A program made the translations under genes and the position numbers. From positions 62,001-126,000 of the forward strand of contig NZ_JAELVS010000002.1 in assembly GCF_016427555.1 (NCBI RefSeq): a DNA stretch of 64,000 nucleotides, given 5' to 3'. The DNA comes from Marinobacter litoralis (GTDB lineage Bacteria; Pseudomonadota; Gammaproteobacteria; Pseudomonadales; Oleiphilaceae). Numbering within the stretch: position 1 is the first letter of the stretch; each line of letters opens with the position of its first letter. The notes below the pieces were generated by a model. It did no database searches. It saw only the letters and a list, made by a program, of their open reading frames with translations, and was not told the origin of the DNA. Of this stretch, positions 57,371-64,000 are shown piece by piece.

Positions 57371-58555
57371 TTAACTCAAGGCTTGCGTTAGATCATCAAT
57401 CAAGTCGGTCGCATCTTCCAGCCCTACCGACAGGCGCAGCATGCCATCGCCGATACCTCGCCTCAGGCGCTCGTCGCGGCTGAGCCCATGGTGGCTCGTG
57501 GCACTGGGTTGGCTGACGAGGCTTTCAACGCCGCCAAGGCTGGTGGCAAGAAGGAATATCTTGAGGCTGTCTGCCACCTGCGCTGCCGCCTCTTGGCCAC
57601 CTTCCACTTCAATACTGAGCATGCCGCCGAAGCCGCTCATCTGCTTGCAGGCCAGCTCGTGGCCTTCAAAAGAAGGCAGGCCCGGGTAGTGCACTTTGGT
57701 GACTTTTGGGTGTGCTTCCATTGCTTGGGCCACGCTCATCGCGTTTTCATTGTGCTGGCGGATTCTGACTGGCAGCGTGCGAAGGCTCCGTGACAGCAGG
57801 GCTGCGGTTTCCGGGGCGATAAGTTGGCCCAGGTTTTTGCGCCAGCTGGCAACAGGCTTGGCAAGCGCTTCAGACGTCATCAGTGCACCGGCAGTAATGT
57901 CGCTGTGGCCGCCCAGATACTTGCTGGCGCTGTGCAACACCAGATCGGCACCCAGCGCCAGCGGTTTTTGGTTGATGGGGCTGGCAAAGGTGTTGTCCAC
58001 GGCTACCAGGGCGCCGTGCTTATGTGCGGTTTCGGCGATGGCGCGAATATCCAGCATGGCCATGTTGGGGTTGGCCGGTGTTTCGAAGTACACCAGTTTG
58101 CCGGGCTGGTCCAAGTGTTCTGCCAGGTGGTTAAGCTCTTCCCGAAACAGGAAGGTAACCTGAATGCCCAAAGCCTGGCATTGCTCGACAAGAAAAGCTT
58201 GAGTGCCACCGTACAGATCGCCTACGCAAACGATGCCATTGCGACCGTGGGTGAAAAGGGTTGCTGAAATGGCTGCCATTCCCGAGGCAAACGCGAGCGC
58301 AGCTTCAGCCTGCTCCAGGCCGGCCAGGCCTTGCTCCAGCTCCTGAATACTGGGGTTGGTGCCCCACCGGGTATACAGATAGCCTTCACTGCGGCCTTCA
58401 ATCATATCGAGCAGGGCAGCGGTGTTCTCGAAACGATAGGTGGTGGTGTTGTAAATAGGAGAGTAGGGGCTGCCAAAGGTGTCTTGGTGGCGGCGGTTGT
58501 GAATGATGCGAGTGGCGGGGCCCTGGTGATCTGGCTTGCTGGCTGGATTACTCAT
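57371..58555 (-). CDS. PLP-dependent trans-sulfuration enzyme
   Basis: 394 residues from ATG 58555 (AGGAA about 6 nt upstream); longer in-frame starts have no SD and run into the divergent selD leader. Cys/Met metabolism PLP family: TRIIHNRRHQD, YSPIYNTTTYRF, YLYTRWGTNPS, the PLP Lys in HSASKYLGGHSDITAG, and VESLVSQPSATSHHGLSRDER near the end (in part). This covers cystathionine gamma-synthase, beta-lyase, gamma-lyase and O-acylhomoserine sulfhydrylase; I cannot separate them safely. Divergent from selD. Confidence 0.88.
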   Translation of the reverse strand: MSNPASKPDHQGPATRIIHNRRHQDTFGSPYSPIYNTTTYRFENTAALLDMIEGRSEGYLYTRWGTNPSIQELEQGLAGLEQAEAALAFASGMAAISATLFTHGRNGIVCVGDLYGGTQAFLVEQCQALGIQVTFLFREELNHLAEHLDQPGKLVYFETPANPNMAMLDIRAIAETAHKHGALVAVDNTFASPINQKPLALGADLVLHSASKYLGGHSDITAGALMTSEALAKPVASWRKNLGQLIAPETAALLSRSLRTLPVRIRQHNENAMSVAQAMEAHPKVTKVHYPGLPSFEGHELACKQMSGFGGMLSIEVEGGQEAAAQVADSLKIFLLATSLGGVESLVSQPSATSHHGLSRDERLRRGIGDGMLRLSVGLEDATDLIDDLTQALS

Positions 58556-58664
58556 TGACGTTCCTGTGTGGTGACTGCAAAGTGTGCTGATCTGTAAACT
58601 TGTTGGTTCCGGGTATACTAGCAAAAACCCAAGCACACTCCGTAACGTATAGAAGGAAGAAACC

Positions 58665-59702
58665 TTGTCTATCAAATTGACCGAGTTCAGCCACGGTGCT
58701 GGCTGTGGCTGCAAGATTGCTCCAGACGTTCTTGACCGAATTCTTCACACGGATATGCCGGACTTCCATGACCCGAAATTGTTGGTAGGCAACGACAGTC
58801 GGGATGATGCTGCGGTCGCCGATATCGGCAACGGTGTGGGCGTTATCAGTACCACCGACTTCTTTATGCCGGTGGTGGATGATCCGTTTGATTTTGGTCG
58901 AATTGCGGCGGCGAATGCTATCAGCGATGTGTATGCCATGGGTGGCAAGCCTGTAATGGCGATTGCGATTCTGGGTTGGCCGGTGAACGAGCTGGCGCCC
59001 GAGATCGCCGCCAAGGTGATTGATGGTGGGCGTGCGGTGTGTGCCGAGGCGGGCATTGCTTTGGCGGGTGGCCATAGCATTGATTCCCCGGAACCGATCT
59101 TTGGTCTGGCCGTTACCGGTACCGTGAATGTAGATCGTATCATTCGCAATGATACAGCCAAGGCCGGGGATCTTCTGTATCTCACCAAACCTCTGGGCGT
59201 GGGCATTCTCACGAGTGCCTCCAAGAAAGGTAAGGTGGCGCCAGACGATTTGGCGGTTGCGGTCGAGAACATGTCCACGCTGAATAAAGTAGGTGAGGTG
59301 TTCTCCCAGATCGAAGGCGTGAGTGCGATGACCGACGTCACCGGCTTTGGCCTGGCGGGGCACTTGCTGGAGATTTGTCGTGGCAGTGGTGTGAAAGCCA
59401 CCGTGAGCCGTAAGGCTATCCCGACTTTGCCAAACCTGCAGCCATATATTGATGCTGACTGTATTCCCGGTGGCACCCATCGTAATGCGGCGGCGTTCGG
59501 AAAGGCTATTTCAGGCATGACTGAAGCGGACAAGCTGCTGTTCTGTGATCCGCAAACCAGTGGTGGTTTGATGGTGAGCGTGGCGGAAAGTAGCCGTGAC
59601 GCATTCGAAGCGGCAGCTCGCGAGCAAGGCTTGGATCTTCAGCCTATGGGGCGTTTGGAAGCCACAGGTTCCGAAGAGAGCCTGGTGTTCATCGAAGATT
59701 GA
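58665..59702 (+). CDS. selD: Selenide, water dikinase SelD
   Basis: 345 residues from TTG 58665 (AAGGA upstream), giving [20 protein letters not shown], close to E. coli SelD. The active-site pair is Cys17 and Lys20; there is no in-frame UGA, so this is a cysteine form. The AIRS/PurM fold continues with [20 protein letters not shown] and [16 protein letters not shown]. It makes selenophosphate from selenide and ATP, used for selenocysteine or for 2-selenouridine in tRNA. No selA, selB or selU is in the window. Convergent with rnk via a shared terminator. Confidence 0.95.
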   Translation: MSIKLTEFSHGAGCGCKIAPDVLDRILHTDMPDFHDPKLLVGNDSRDDAAVADIGNGVGVISTTDFFMPVVDDPFDFGRIAAANAISDVYAMGGKPVMAIAILGWPVNELAPEIAAKVIDGGRAVCAEAGIALAGGHSIDSPEPIFGLAVTGTVNVDRIIRNDTAKAGDLLYLTKPLGVGILTSASKKGKVAPDDLAVAVENMSTLNKVGEVFSQIEGVSAMTDVTGFGLAGHLLEICRGSGVKATVSRKAIPTLPNLQPYIDADCIPGGTHRNAAAFGKAISGMTEADKLLFCDPQTSGGLMVSVAESSRDAFEAAAREQGLDLQPMGRLEATGSEESLVFIED

Positions 59703-59714
59703 TGTGAGTTGTAA

Positions 59715-59753
59715 AAGAGCCGCGCAGAGGGTGTGTCCTCGCGCGGCTTTTTT
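59715..59753. terminator. Bidirectional terminator between selD and rnk
   Basis: AGCCGCGC (59718-59725) and GCGCGGCT (59741-59748) form an 8-bp stem extended inward by AGAGG against CCTC. Six T follow on the plus strand, and CTCTTTTAC follows on the minus strand. It lies 12 bp past the selD stop and just before the rnk stop. Confidence 0.92.
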
Positions 59754-59755
59754 GA

Positions 59756-60142
59756 TTAGGCGTTTCGGGTAACGCTGACCACTTTCAAGTGAATGGGCTT
59801 CCGGCCCGCCATCGGCCACTCGATGCTGTCGCCGATGCTCAAGCCCAGCATGGCAGCGCCAGCGGGGGCCAGAATGGACACTTTTTGAGCGCTGTCGCCC
59901 ACTTCGTGCGGGTACACCAGCATCATCTCGTGTTCTTTGTTGGCGTCTTCGTCCACAAACCGGATCACCGAGTTCATGGTCACAACACCTTCCGGCATTT
60001 CGCTCAGAGGCTTGAGGTCTGCCCGGCTTAATTCATCCTCAAGGCCGTCAGCCACATCGGACTTTCCTGCGACGCGCTCAAGCAGGGTGCTCAAGCGGTT
60101 GTAATCTTCTTCTGCCACTACGATTGAAGGTAATTCAGCCAT
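59756..60142 (-). CDS. rnk: Nucleoside diphosphate kinase regulator Rnk
   Basis: A 128-residue protein with a short N-terminal helical region and a GreA/GreB-type C-terminal domain (MNSVIRFVDEDANKEHEMMLVYPHEV, in part; ILAPAGAAMLGLSIGDSIEW). Rnk binds RNA polymerase near the secondary channel without the long coiled coil of Gre factors. The rnk gene was first described as a suppressor related to nucleoside diphosphate kinase and alginate control in Pseudomonas. SD AGGAG with 6-7 nt spacing. Confidence 0.9.
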   Translation of the reverse strand: MAELPSIVVAEEDYNRLSTLLERVAGKSDVADGLEDELSRADLKPLSEMPEGVVTMNSVIRFVDEDANKEHEMMLVYPHEVGDSAQKVSILAPAGAAMLGLSIGDSIEWPMAGRKPIHLKVVSVTRNA

Positions 60143-60397
60143 AGGAATCTCCTGGAAAAATCTAAAAAAAGTGTGGTTTAAGCGCTGAATCCGGAAGAGG
60201 GGAAAGGTGGATTCAGCGGAATCAGAGGCGTATAACAGCCCTGCCGGTGTTCTCGAAAGAAGACCGCAGTGCGATATTTGGTGTATGAATGCCGTAAATC
60301 GGGGTGTTCACGTTGTTCACATTACGCCGTTTTGGAAAGCAATACCCTGAATCTAACCTCAGGTGAGCAAAATGGCAACGATTATAAGGTCTATAGC

Positions 60398-61312
60398 ATG
60401 CAGGTAGTCGTTCAGGCGCTGGTGCCGGTGTTTGTTTTGATCATGTTGGGGCACGTACTTAGGCGGATGAATTTCCCGGGCGGGGACTTCTGGCCCCAGG
60501 CTGAGCGCTTCACCTATTACATCCTGTTCCCTGCCATGCTGGTGTTCAAGTTGGGGCAGGCGCGGCTCCCGGTCTCGGCCTATGCCGATACCGCATTGCT
60601 CATTATCTCGATGTTGGCGGCTATGACACTGGCGCTGGTGCTTGTGCAGCTGTTCAGGCGTTGGAGTGGGCCGGTGTTTTCGTCGGTCTACCAGGGCGCA
60701 ATTCGTTTCAACTCCTACGTGGGGTTGGCTGCGGGTGGAATGCTGCTGGGCGATGACGGTTTATCGCTGACCGCCATCGCGGTTGCCATCATGGTGCCGA
60801 TGCTGAACTTGCTGTGCATCCTGATGTTTTCTCTGGTGGCCGGCCAAGACAAAGTCAGCTTGAAGCAGGTCTTGCGCGCAATTGTTACCAATCCACTGAT
60901 TGTGGGTTCGGTGTTGGGGGTGTTGTGGAGCTTCTTCGAAATTGGTTTTCATCCACTGCTGGCGGGCACGCTGGAGCCGCTAAGTAATCTGGCCTTGCCC
61001 ATGGGCTTGATGACGGTTGGTGCCGGTTTGCAGCTGAGCGCGTTGCGTGGTGCGTCTGCTCCGTTTTTGGTGTCGTCCGCTTTGAAACTGCTTGTGTTTC
61101 CGATGATGGCGGTTGGATTGGCCTGGATGTTGGGACTGAGCGGATTGCTGGTGCAAGTGGCGGTGCTGCTCGCCACTCTTCCTACCGCCACTTCTGCCTA
61201 TATTCTGGCGCGCCAACTGGGTGGTGACGCGCCCTTGATGGCCGGAATTATCAGCGGGCAGACTCTTCTGGCAATGGTGTCTATCCCGCTGATGCTCAGC
61301 CTACTTTGGTAG
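60398..61312 (+). CDS. AEC-family transporter
   Basis: 304 residues from ATG 60398 (AAGG nearby); 43 further in-frame codons upstream look non-coding. Around ten hydrophobic segments in the two-times-five pattern of auxin efflux carrier-like proteins, with VFVLIMLGHVLRR at the first helix, FPAMLVFKLG, FNSYVGLAAGG in the middle, and GLMTVGAGLQLSAL in the second half. Likely substrates are small organic acids, but the sequence does not tell. Its 3' end overlaps the end of the convergent znuA by 12 bp. Confidence 0.88.
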   Translation: MQVVVQALVPVFVLIMLGHVLRRMNFPGGDFWPQAERFTYYILFPAMLVFKLGQARLPVSAYADTALLIISMLAAMTLALVLVQLFRRWSGPVFSSVYQGAIRFNSYVGLAAGGMLLGDDGLSLTAIAVAIMVPMLNLLCILMFSLVAGQDKVSLKQVLRAIVTNPLIVGSVLGVLWSFFEIGFHPLLAGTLEPLSNLALPMGLMTVGAGLQLSALRGASAPFLVSSALKLLVFPMMAVGLAWMLGLSGLLVQVAVLLATLPTATSAYILARQLGGDAPLMAGIISGQTLLAMVSIPLMLSLLW

Positions 61313-62203
61313 GCATTCGAGTACCGCGTCAGCAATGGATTGCTGAAATTCGATGTAGCCATTGGCAGTGGATGCAATGTCGGTCGCCAGTGGGTCCCAG
61401 GTACTGACGGTCACGTTGAGCCCTTCGGTGATAGACCGCCACCACTGGCGGTTGAACTGAGGTTCGGTCAGCAAGCAGGGCTGATTGGCTGCACGCAGTT
61501 GTTTCTGTACCTCCGCGATGTGTCGGGCTCCGGGCGACAGTTCCGGGTTGAGGGTGAGTACACCGGCCAGATCAAGTTCGTAGTGTTCCGCAAAACGTTC
61601 GAATGCGTTGTGGTAGGCGAACAGGCTTGTGCCTTTAAGTTGCTTGAAGCTTGTTTCGATATTTTGCTCTGTCGTGTGAAGGCTGTGCTCGAATTCTTTC
61701 AGGTTGGCGTCTAACTCAGAGATATTAATGCCATCGAGAGTGCTGAGCTTGGCATGGACGGCTTTGGCCATCTGCAGTGCCATACCCGGATCTACCCACA
61801 GATGCGGGTCTTCACCGTCGCCGTGATCGTGGCCGTGATGATGGTGGTCGTGGTGGTCGTGATGCATGTCCGGCTCACCTTCGGACGGTTCCGTGAATGC
61901 AACGACCTTGCCTGCGAACTCCGTTCCGCCAAGCAGGCGGCTGAGGAAGGTCTCCATGTCTGGTCCTACCCAAAAAATTGCATCGGCCTGCTCCAGTGCC
62001 CGGCGTTGTGACGGTTTCATGCTGTAATTATGCGGGCTGGACCCCGGCGGCACGATGGTGGAGACATTCATTTTGTCACCGGCAACCGCTTTCACAATGA
62101 GTTCAATCGGCTTGATGGATGCAACAATGTTGGTGGCGAATGCCGGCGTGGCGGAAACCAGGGCGGCCAAGCCCAGAGCAAGGGTGGTTTTGCTGAAATT
62201 CAT
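61301..62203 (-). CDS. znuA: Zinc ABC transporter substrate-binding protein ZnuA
   Basis: A 300-residue periplasmic protein with signal peptide (residues 1-23, ending FAT). Zinc ligands are expected at His in SSPHNYSMK (near 58), His in the LFAYHNAFERFAE segment and the C-terminal region. The histidine-rich loop at about 113-135 (MHHDHHDHHHHGHDHG) is typical of ZnuA and absent from manganese homologues. SD AGGA. It is alone here; permease and ATPase genes are not next to it. A Zur-like operator lies 25 bp upstream of the start. Confidence 0.94.
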   Translation of the reverse strand: MNFSKTTLALGLAALVSATPAFATNIVASIKPIELIVKAVAGDKMNVSTIVPPGSSPHNYSMKPSQRRALEQADAIFWVGPDMETFLSRLLGGTEFAGKVVAFTEPSEGEPDMHHDHHDHHHHGHDHGDGEDPHLWVDPGMALQMAKAVHAKLSTLDGINISELDANLKEFEHSLHTTEQNIETSFKQLKGTSLFAYHNAFERFAEHYELDLAGVLTLNPELSPGARHIAEVQKQLRAANQPCLLTEPQFNRQWWRSITEGLNVTVSTWDPLATDIASTANGYIEFQQSIADAVLECLPK

Positions 62204-62227
62204 GGTGGGGTCCTGCAGTTCGTTGAT

Positions 62228-62244
62228 ACGTTATAATGTAACAT
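62228..62244. promoter_or_regulatory. Zur-type operator upstream of znuA
   Basis: ACGTTATAATGTAACAT; the core GTTATAATGTAAC (62230-62242) is a near-palindrome fitting the gammaproteobacterial Zur pattern TGTTATA-N-TATAACA. Placed 25 bp before the znuA ATG and about 100 bp before gltX. Confidence 0.8.
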
Positions 62245-62341
62245 TAAAGATAGGGCTCGTAAAACCGAATCATGCGAAACCGGGGCAGGCCCGTTATAAT
62301 GCGTAACTTATTTATCGGCCACTTATTTTCAGGATGGTTTC

Positions 62342-63823
62342 ATGACAGTACGTACTCGAATTGCTCCGTCGCCCACGGGTGACCCTCACGTTGGTACCGC
62401 CTACGTGGCCTTGTTTAATTTGTGCTTTGCGCGCCAGCACGGTGGCCAGTTTATTCTGCGGATTGAAGATACCGATCAGGTGCGCAGTACGGCTGAATCT
62501 GAACAGGACATTCTTAAGGCATTGCGCTGGCTGGGGCTGAACTGGGACGAAGGTCCCGATGTAGGTGGCCCGCACGGCCCGTATCGCCAGTCTGAGCGTA
62601 AGCACATGTACGCCCAGTATGCCGAAGATCTGGTTACAGCCGGCCATGCTTTTTATTGTTTCCGTACACCGGAAGAGCTGGATGCGATTCGGGAAGAGCG
62701 TAAAGCGAACGGCCAGAATCCGGGCATCAAAGGCGATCTTGAGTTATCTCAGGAAGAAGTGAAGCGCCGTTTGGACGCGGGCGAATCCTATGTGATTCGC
62801 ATGAAAGTGCCCGACGAAGGCGTGTGCGAAATTCAGGACATGCTCCGGGGCACCATCGAGATTGATTGGGCACAGGTAGATTGCCAGATTCTGTTGAAGT
62901 CTGATGGCATGCCTACCTACCACCTGGCCAACGTAGTGGATGACCACCTGATGGAAATCACCCACGTTCTTCGGGGCGAAGAGTGGATAAACTCGGCGCC
63001 AAAGCATAAGTTGCTGTACGAGTATTTCGGCTGGGATATGCCGGAGCTGTGCCATTTGCCGTTGTTGCGTAACCCGGACAAGAGCAAGCTGTCGAAGCGT
63101 AAAAATCCGACCAGCATCAATTTCTACGAGCGCATGGGCTTCATGCCGGAAGCGGTGACCAACTACCTGGGTCGTATGGGCTGGTCTATGCCGGATGAGC
63201 GTGAAAAGTTTTCCCTCGACGAAATGATTGAAAACTTTGATGTTCAGCGGGTGTCCCTCGGCGGGCCGGTGTTTGATGTTGAGAAGCTGCGCTGGCTGAA
63301 CGGTCAGTGGGTTCGTGACGACCTGAGCGACGAGCAGTTTATGGCTCGCCTGCGCGACTGGTGGTTCAACGAAGATGCGCTAAAAGCGCTTGTGCCCCAT
63401 ATCAAGGGTAGGGCAGAGGTGTTCTCGGATGTTGCCCCGATGGCGCAGTTCATGTTCAGCGGGATGCTGGATCTGAAACCGGAAGATTTCGAGCACAAGA
63501 AGCTGGAAGAGGCGCAGGTTAAGCGGGTGCTTCAGTTTACGCTTTGGAAACTGGAAGCGCAGCGCCATTGGAGCAAAGATACGATCTTTGCGGATATCAA
63601 AGCGCTGGCGGAGGCAATGGATTTGAAGATGGGAGATTTCATGTTCTCGATCTTCGTCGCGATTGCCGGAACACCGAACTCCTGGTCGGTTATGGATTCG
63701 ATGGCGCTGCTTGGCCCGGACATGACTCGCTCTCGCTTGCGTAGTGCATTGGATGTTTTGGGCGGTTTCTCCAAGAAAGAAACGAAGAAAGTAGAGAAAG
63801 AATACGCCGCATTGGGCGTTTGA
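62342..63823 (+). CDS. gltX: Glutamyl-tRNA synthetase
   Basis: A 493-residue class I aminoacyl-tRNA synthetase. The HIGH-type motif reads [12 protein letters not shown], the KMSKS-type motif KLSKRKNPT, and the internal [23 protein letters not shown] is family-typical (in part). The C-terminal anticodon domain is complete. It charges tRNA-Glu with glutamate. SD AGGA. Followed 116 bp downstream by a tRNA-Ala gene, not tRNA-Glu, in the visible part. Confidence 0.97.
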   Translation: MTVRTRIAPSPTGDPHVGTAYVALFNLCFARQHGGQFILRIEDTDQVRSTAESEQDILKALRWLGLNWDEGPDVGGPHGPYRQSERKHMYAQYAEDLVTAGHAFYCFRTPEELDAIREERKANGQNPGIKGDLELSQEEVKRRLDAGESYVIRMKVPDEGVCEIQDMLRGTIEIDWAQVDCQILLKSDGMPTYHLANVVDDHLMEITHVLRGEEWINSAPKHKLLYEYFGWDMPELCHLPLLRNPDKSKLSKRKNPTSINFYERMGFMPEAVTNYLGRMGWSMPDEREKFSLDEMIENFDVQRVSLGGPVFDVEKLRWLNGQWVRDDLSDEQFMARLRDWWFNEDALKALVPHIKGRAEVFSDVAPMAQFMFSGMLDLKPEDFEHKKLEEAQVKRVLQFTLWKLEAQRHWSKDTIFADIKALAEAMDLKMGDFMFSIFVAIAGTPNSWSVMDSMALLGPDMTRSRLRSALDVLGGFSKKETKKVEKEYAALGV

Positions 63824-63897
63824 TGAGCGGTTTGTTTGTTAATTGAGCGATGGCGACAGGGAAGTCGAAAAAACTTTAAAAAAAGAGGATTTGGGTG

Positions 63898-63926
63898 TTG
63901 ACGGCCTAGGGGCGGATCCTTAATAT
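63898..63926 (+). promoter_or_regulatory. Promoter of the tRNA-Ala transcript
   Basis: TTGACG (63898-63903), 17-nt spacer, TAATAT (63921-63926), leaving 13 nt before the mature tRNA. An A-rich stretch (about 63868-63885) upstream could serve as an UP element, which is common for stable RNA genes. Confidence 0.85.
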
Positions 63927-63939
63927 ACGCATCCGTTGA

Positions 63940-64000
63940 GGGGCCATAGCTCAGCTGGGAGAGCGCAACACTGGCAGTGTTGAGGTCGGCGGTTCGATCC
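63940..64000 (+). tRNA. tRNA-Ala (GGC anticodon), 5' part
   Basis: GGGGCCA acceptor strand, TA, D-arm GCTC/GAGC, then the anticodon stem CAACA/TGTTG around loop CTGGCAG, giving anticodon GGC (Ala). The gene is cut by the window end at the T-loop; the 3' acceptor strand and tail are outside. Confidence 0.95.

Noticed and set aside
58665..59702. SelD as a selenocysteine-containing protein
   Set aside because: The active-site position is a normal Cys codon and there is no in-frame UGA before the stop.

Overview
The window is one continuous stretch of a gammaproteobacterial chromosome, most like Marinobacter or a close relative. I base this on the gene set and order (large NAD-glutamate dehydrogenase, psrA, methylthioinosine phosphorylase, mfd, extended GAPDH, Na+-NQR operon, soluble transhydrogenase), which from memory resembles the Pseudomonas lexA-psrA-mfd-gap-nqr-sth block. 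The species was not tested. Genes are dense on both strands, usually with clear Shine-Dalgarno (SD) sites, and many stop/start codons overlap.

Layout. 1-3121: the end of a cytochrome c maturation operon (ccmF fragment, ccmG, ccmH, ccmI). 3147-10111, minus strand: a complete MoxR/Bat cluster (moxR, DUF58, DUF4381, batA, a batB-batC fusion, batD). 10278-19276: gdhB, two related rRNA guanine-N2 methyltransferase genes (rsmC, rlmG) separated by a structured intergenic region, riboflavin synthase, and an orphan membrane protein. 19273-26906: psrA with two tandem self-operators, a YkuD-domain protein without a signal peptide, an MscS channel, methylthioinosine phosphorylase, a CsiV-family protein and mfd. 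27020-37461: gap, then nqrABCDEF-apbE-nqrM and sthA, a respiratory and redox block in which apbE and nqrM provide the flavin and iron maturation of NQR. 37487-45848: GDPD, DAHP synthase and transaldolase in one minus-strand run, then dusA, a pirin, a GAF-PAS-GGDEF-EAL protein and a ROK kinase.

45849-55587 is the accessory region. It is visibly more A/T-rich and uses different codons from its flanks. Five plus-strand genes overlap end to start: a Z1-domain SF2 ATPase, a PD-(D/E)XK (DUF4420-type) nuclease, a GHKL ATPase of MORC/MutL type, and two proteins I do not recognise. A perfect 10-bp inverted repeat separates them from a convergent cytosine-5 DNA methyltransferase, which is followed by a divergent Vsr endonuclease with all four catalytic residues. 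I read the whole as a methylation-linked anti-DNA defence system. It is the most interesting content of the window.

55610-64000 returns to chromosomal genes: two paralogous periplasmic binding proteins, a trans-sulfuration PLP enzyme, selD, rnk, an AEC transporter, znuA with a Zur-like operator, gltX, and the first 61 nt of tRNA-Ala(GGC) with a strong promoter. I saw no transposase, integrase, CRISPR array or rRNA gene.
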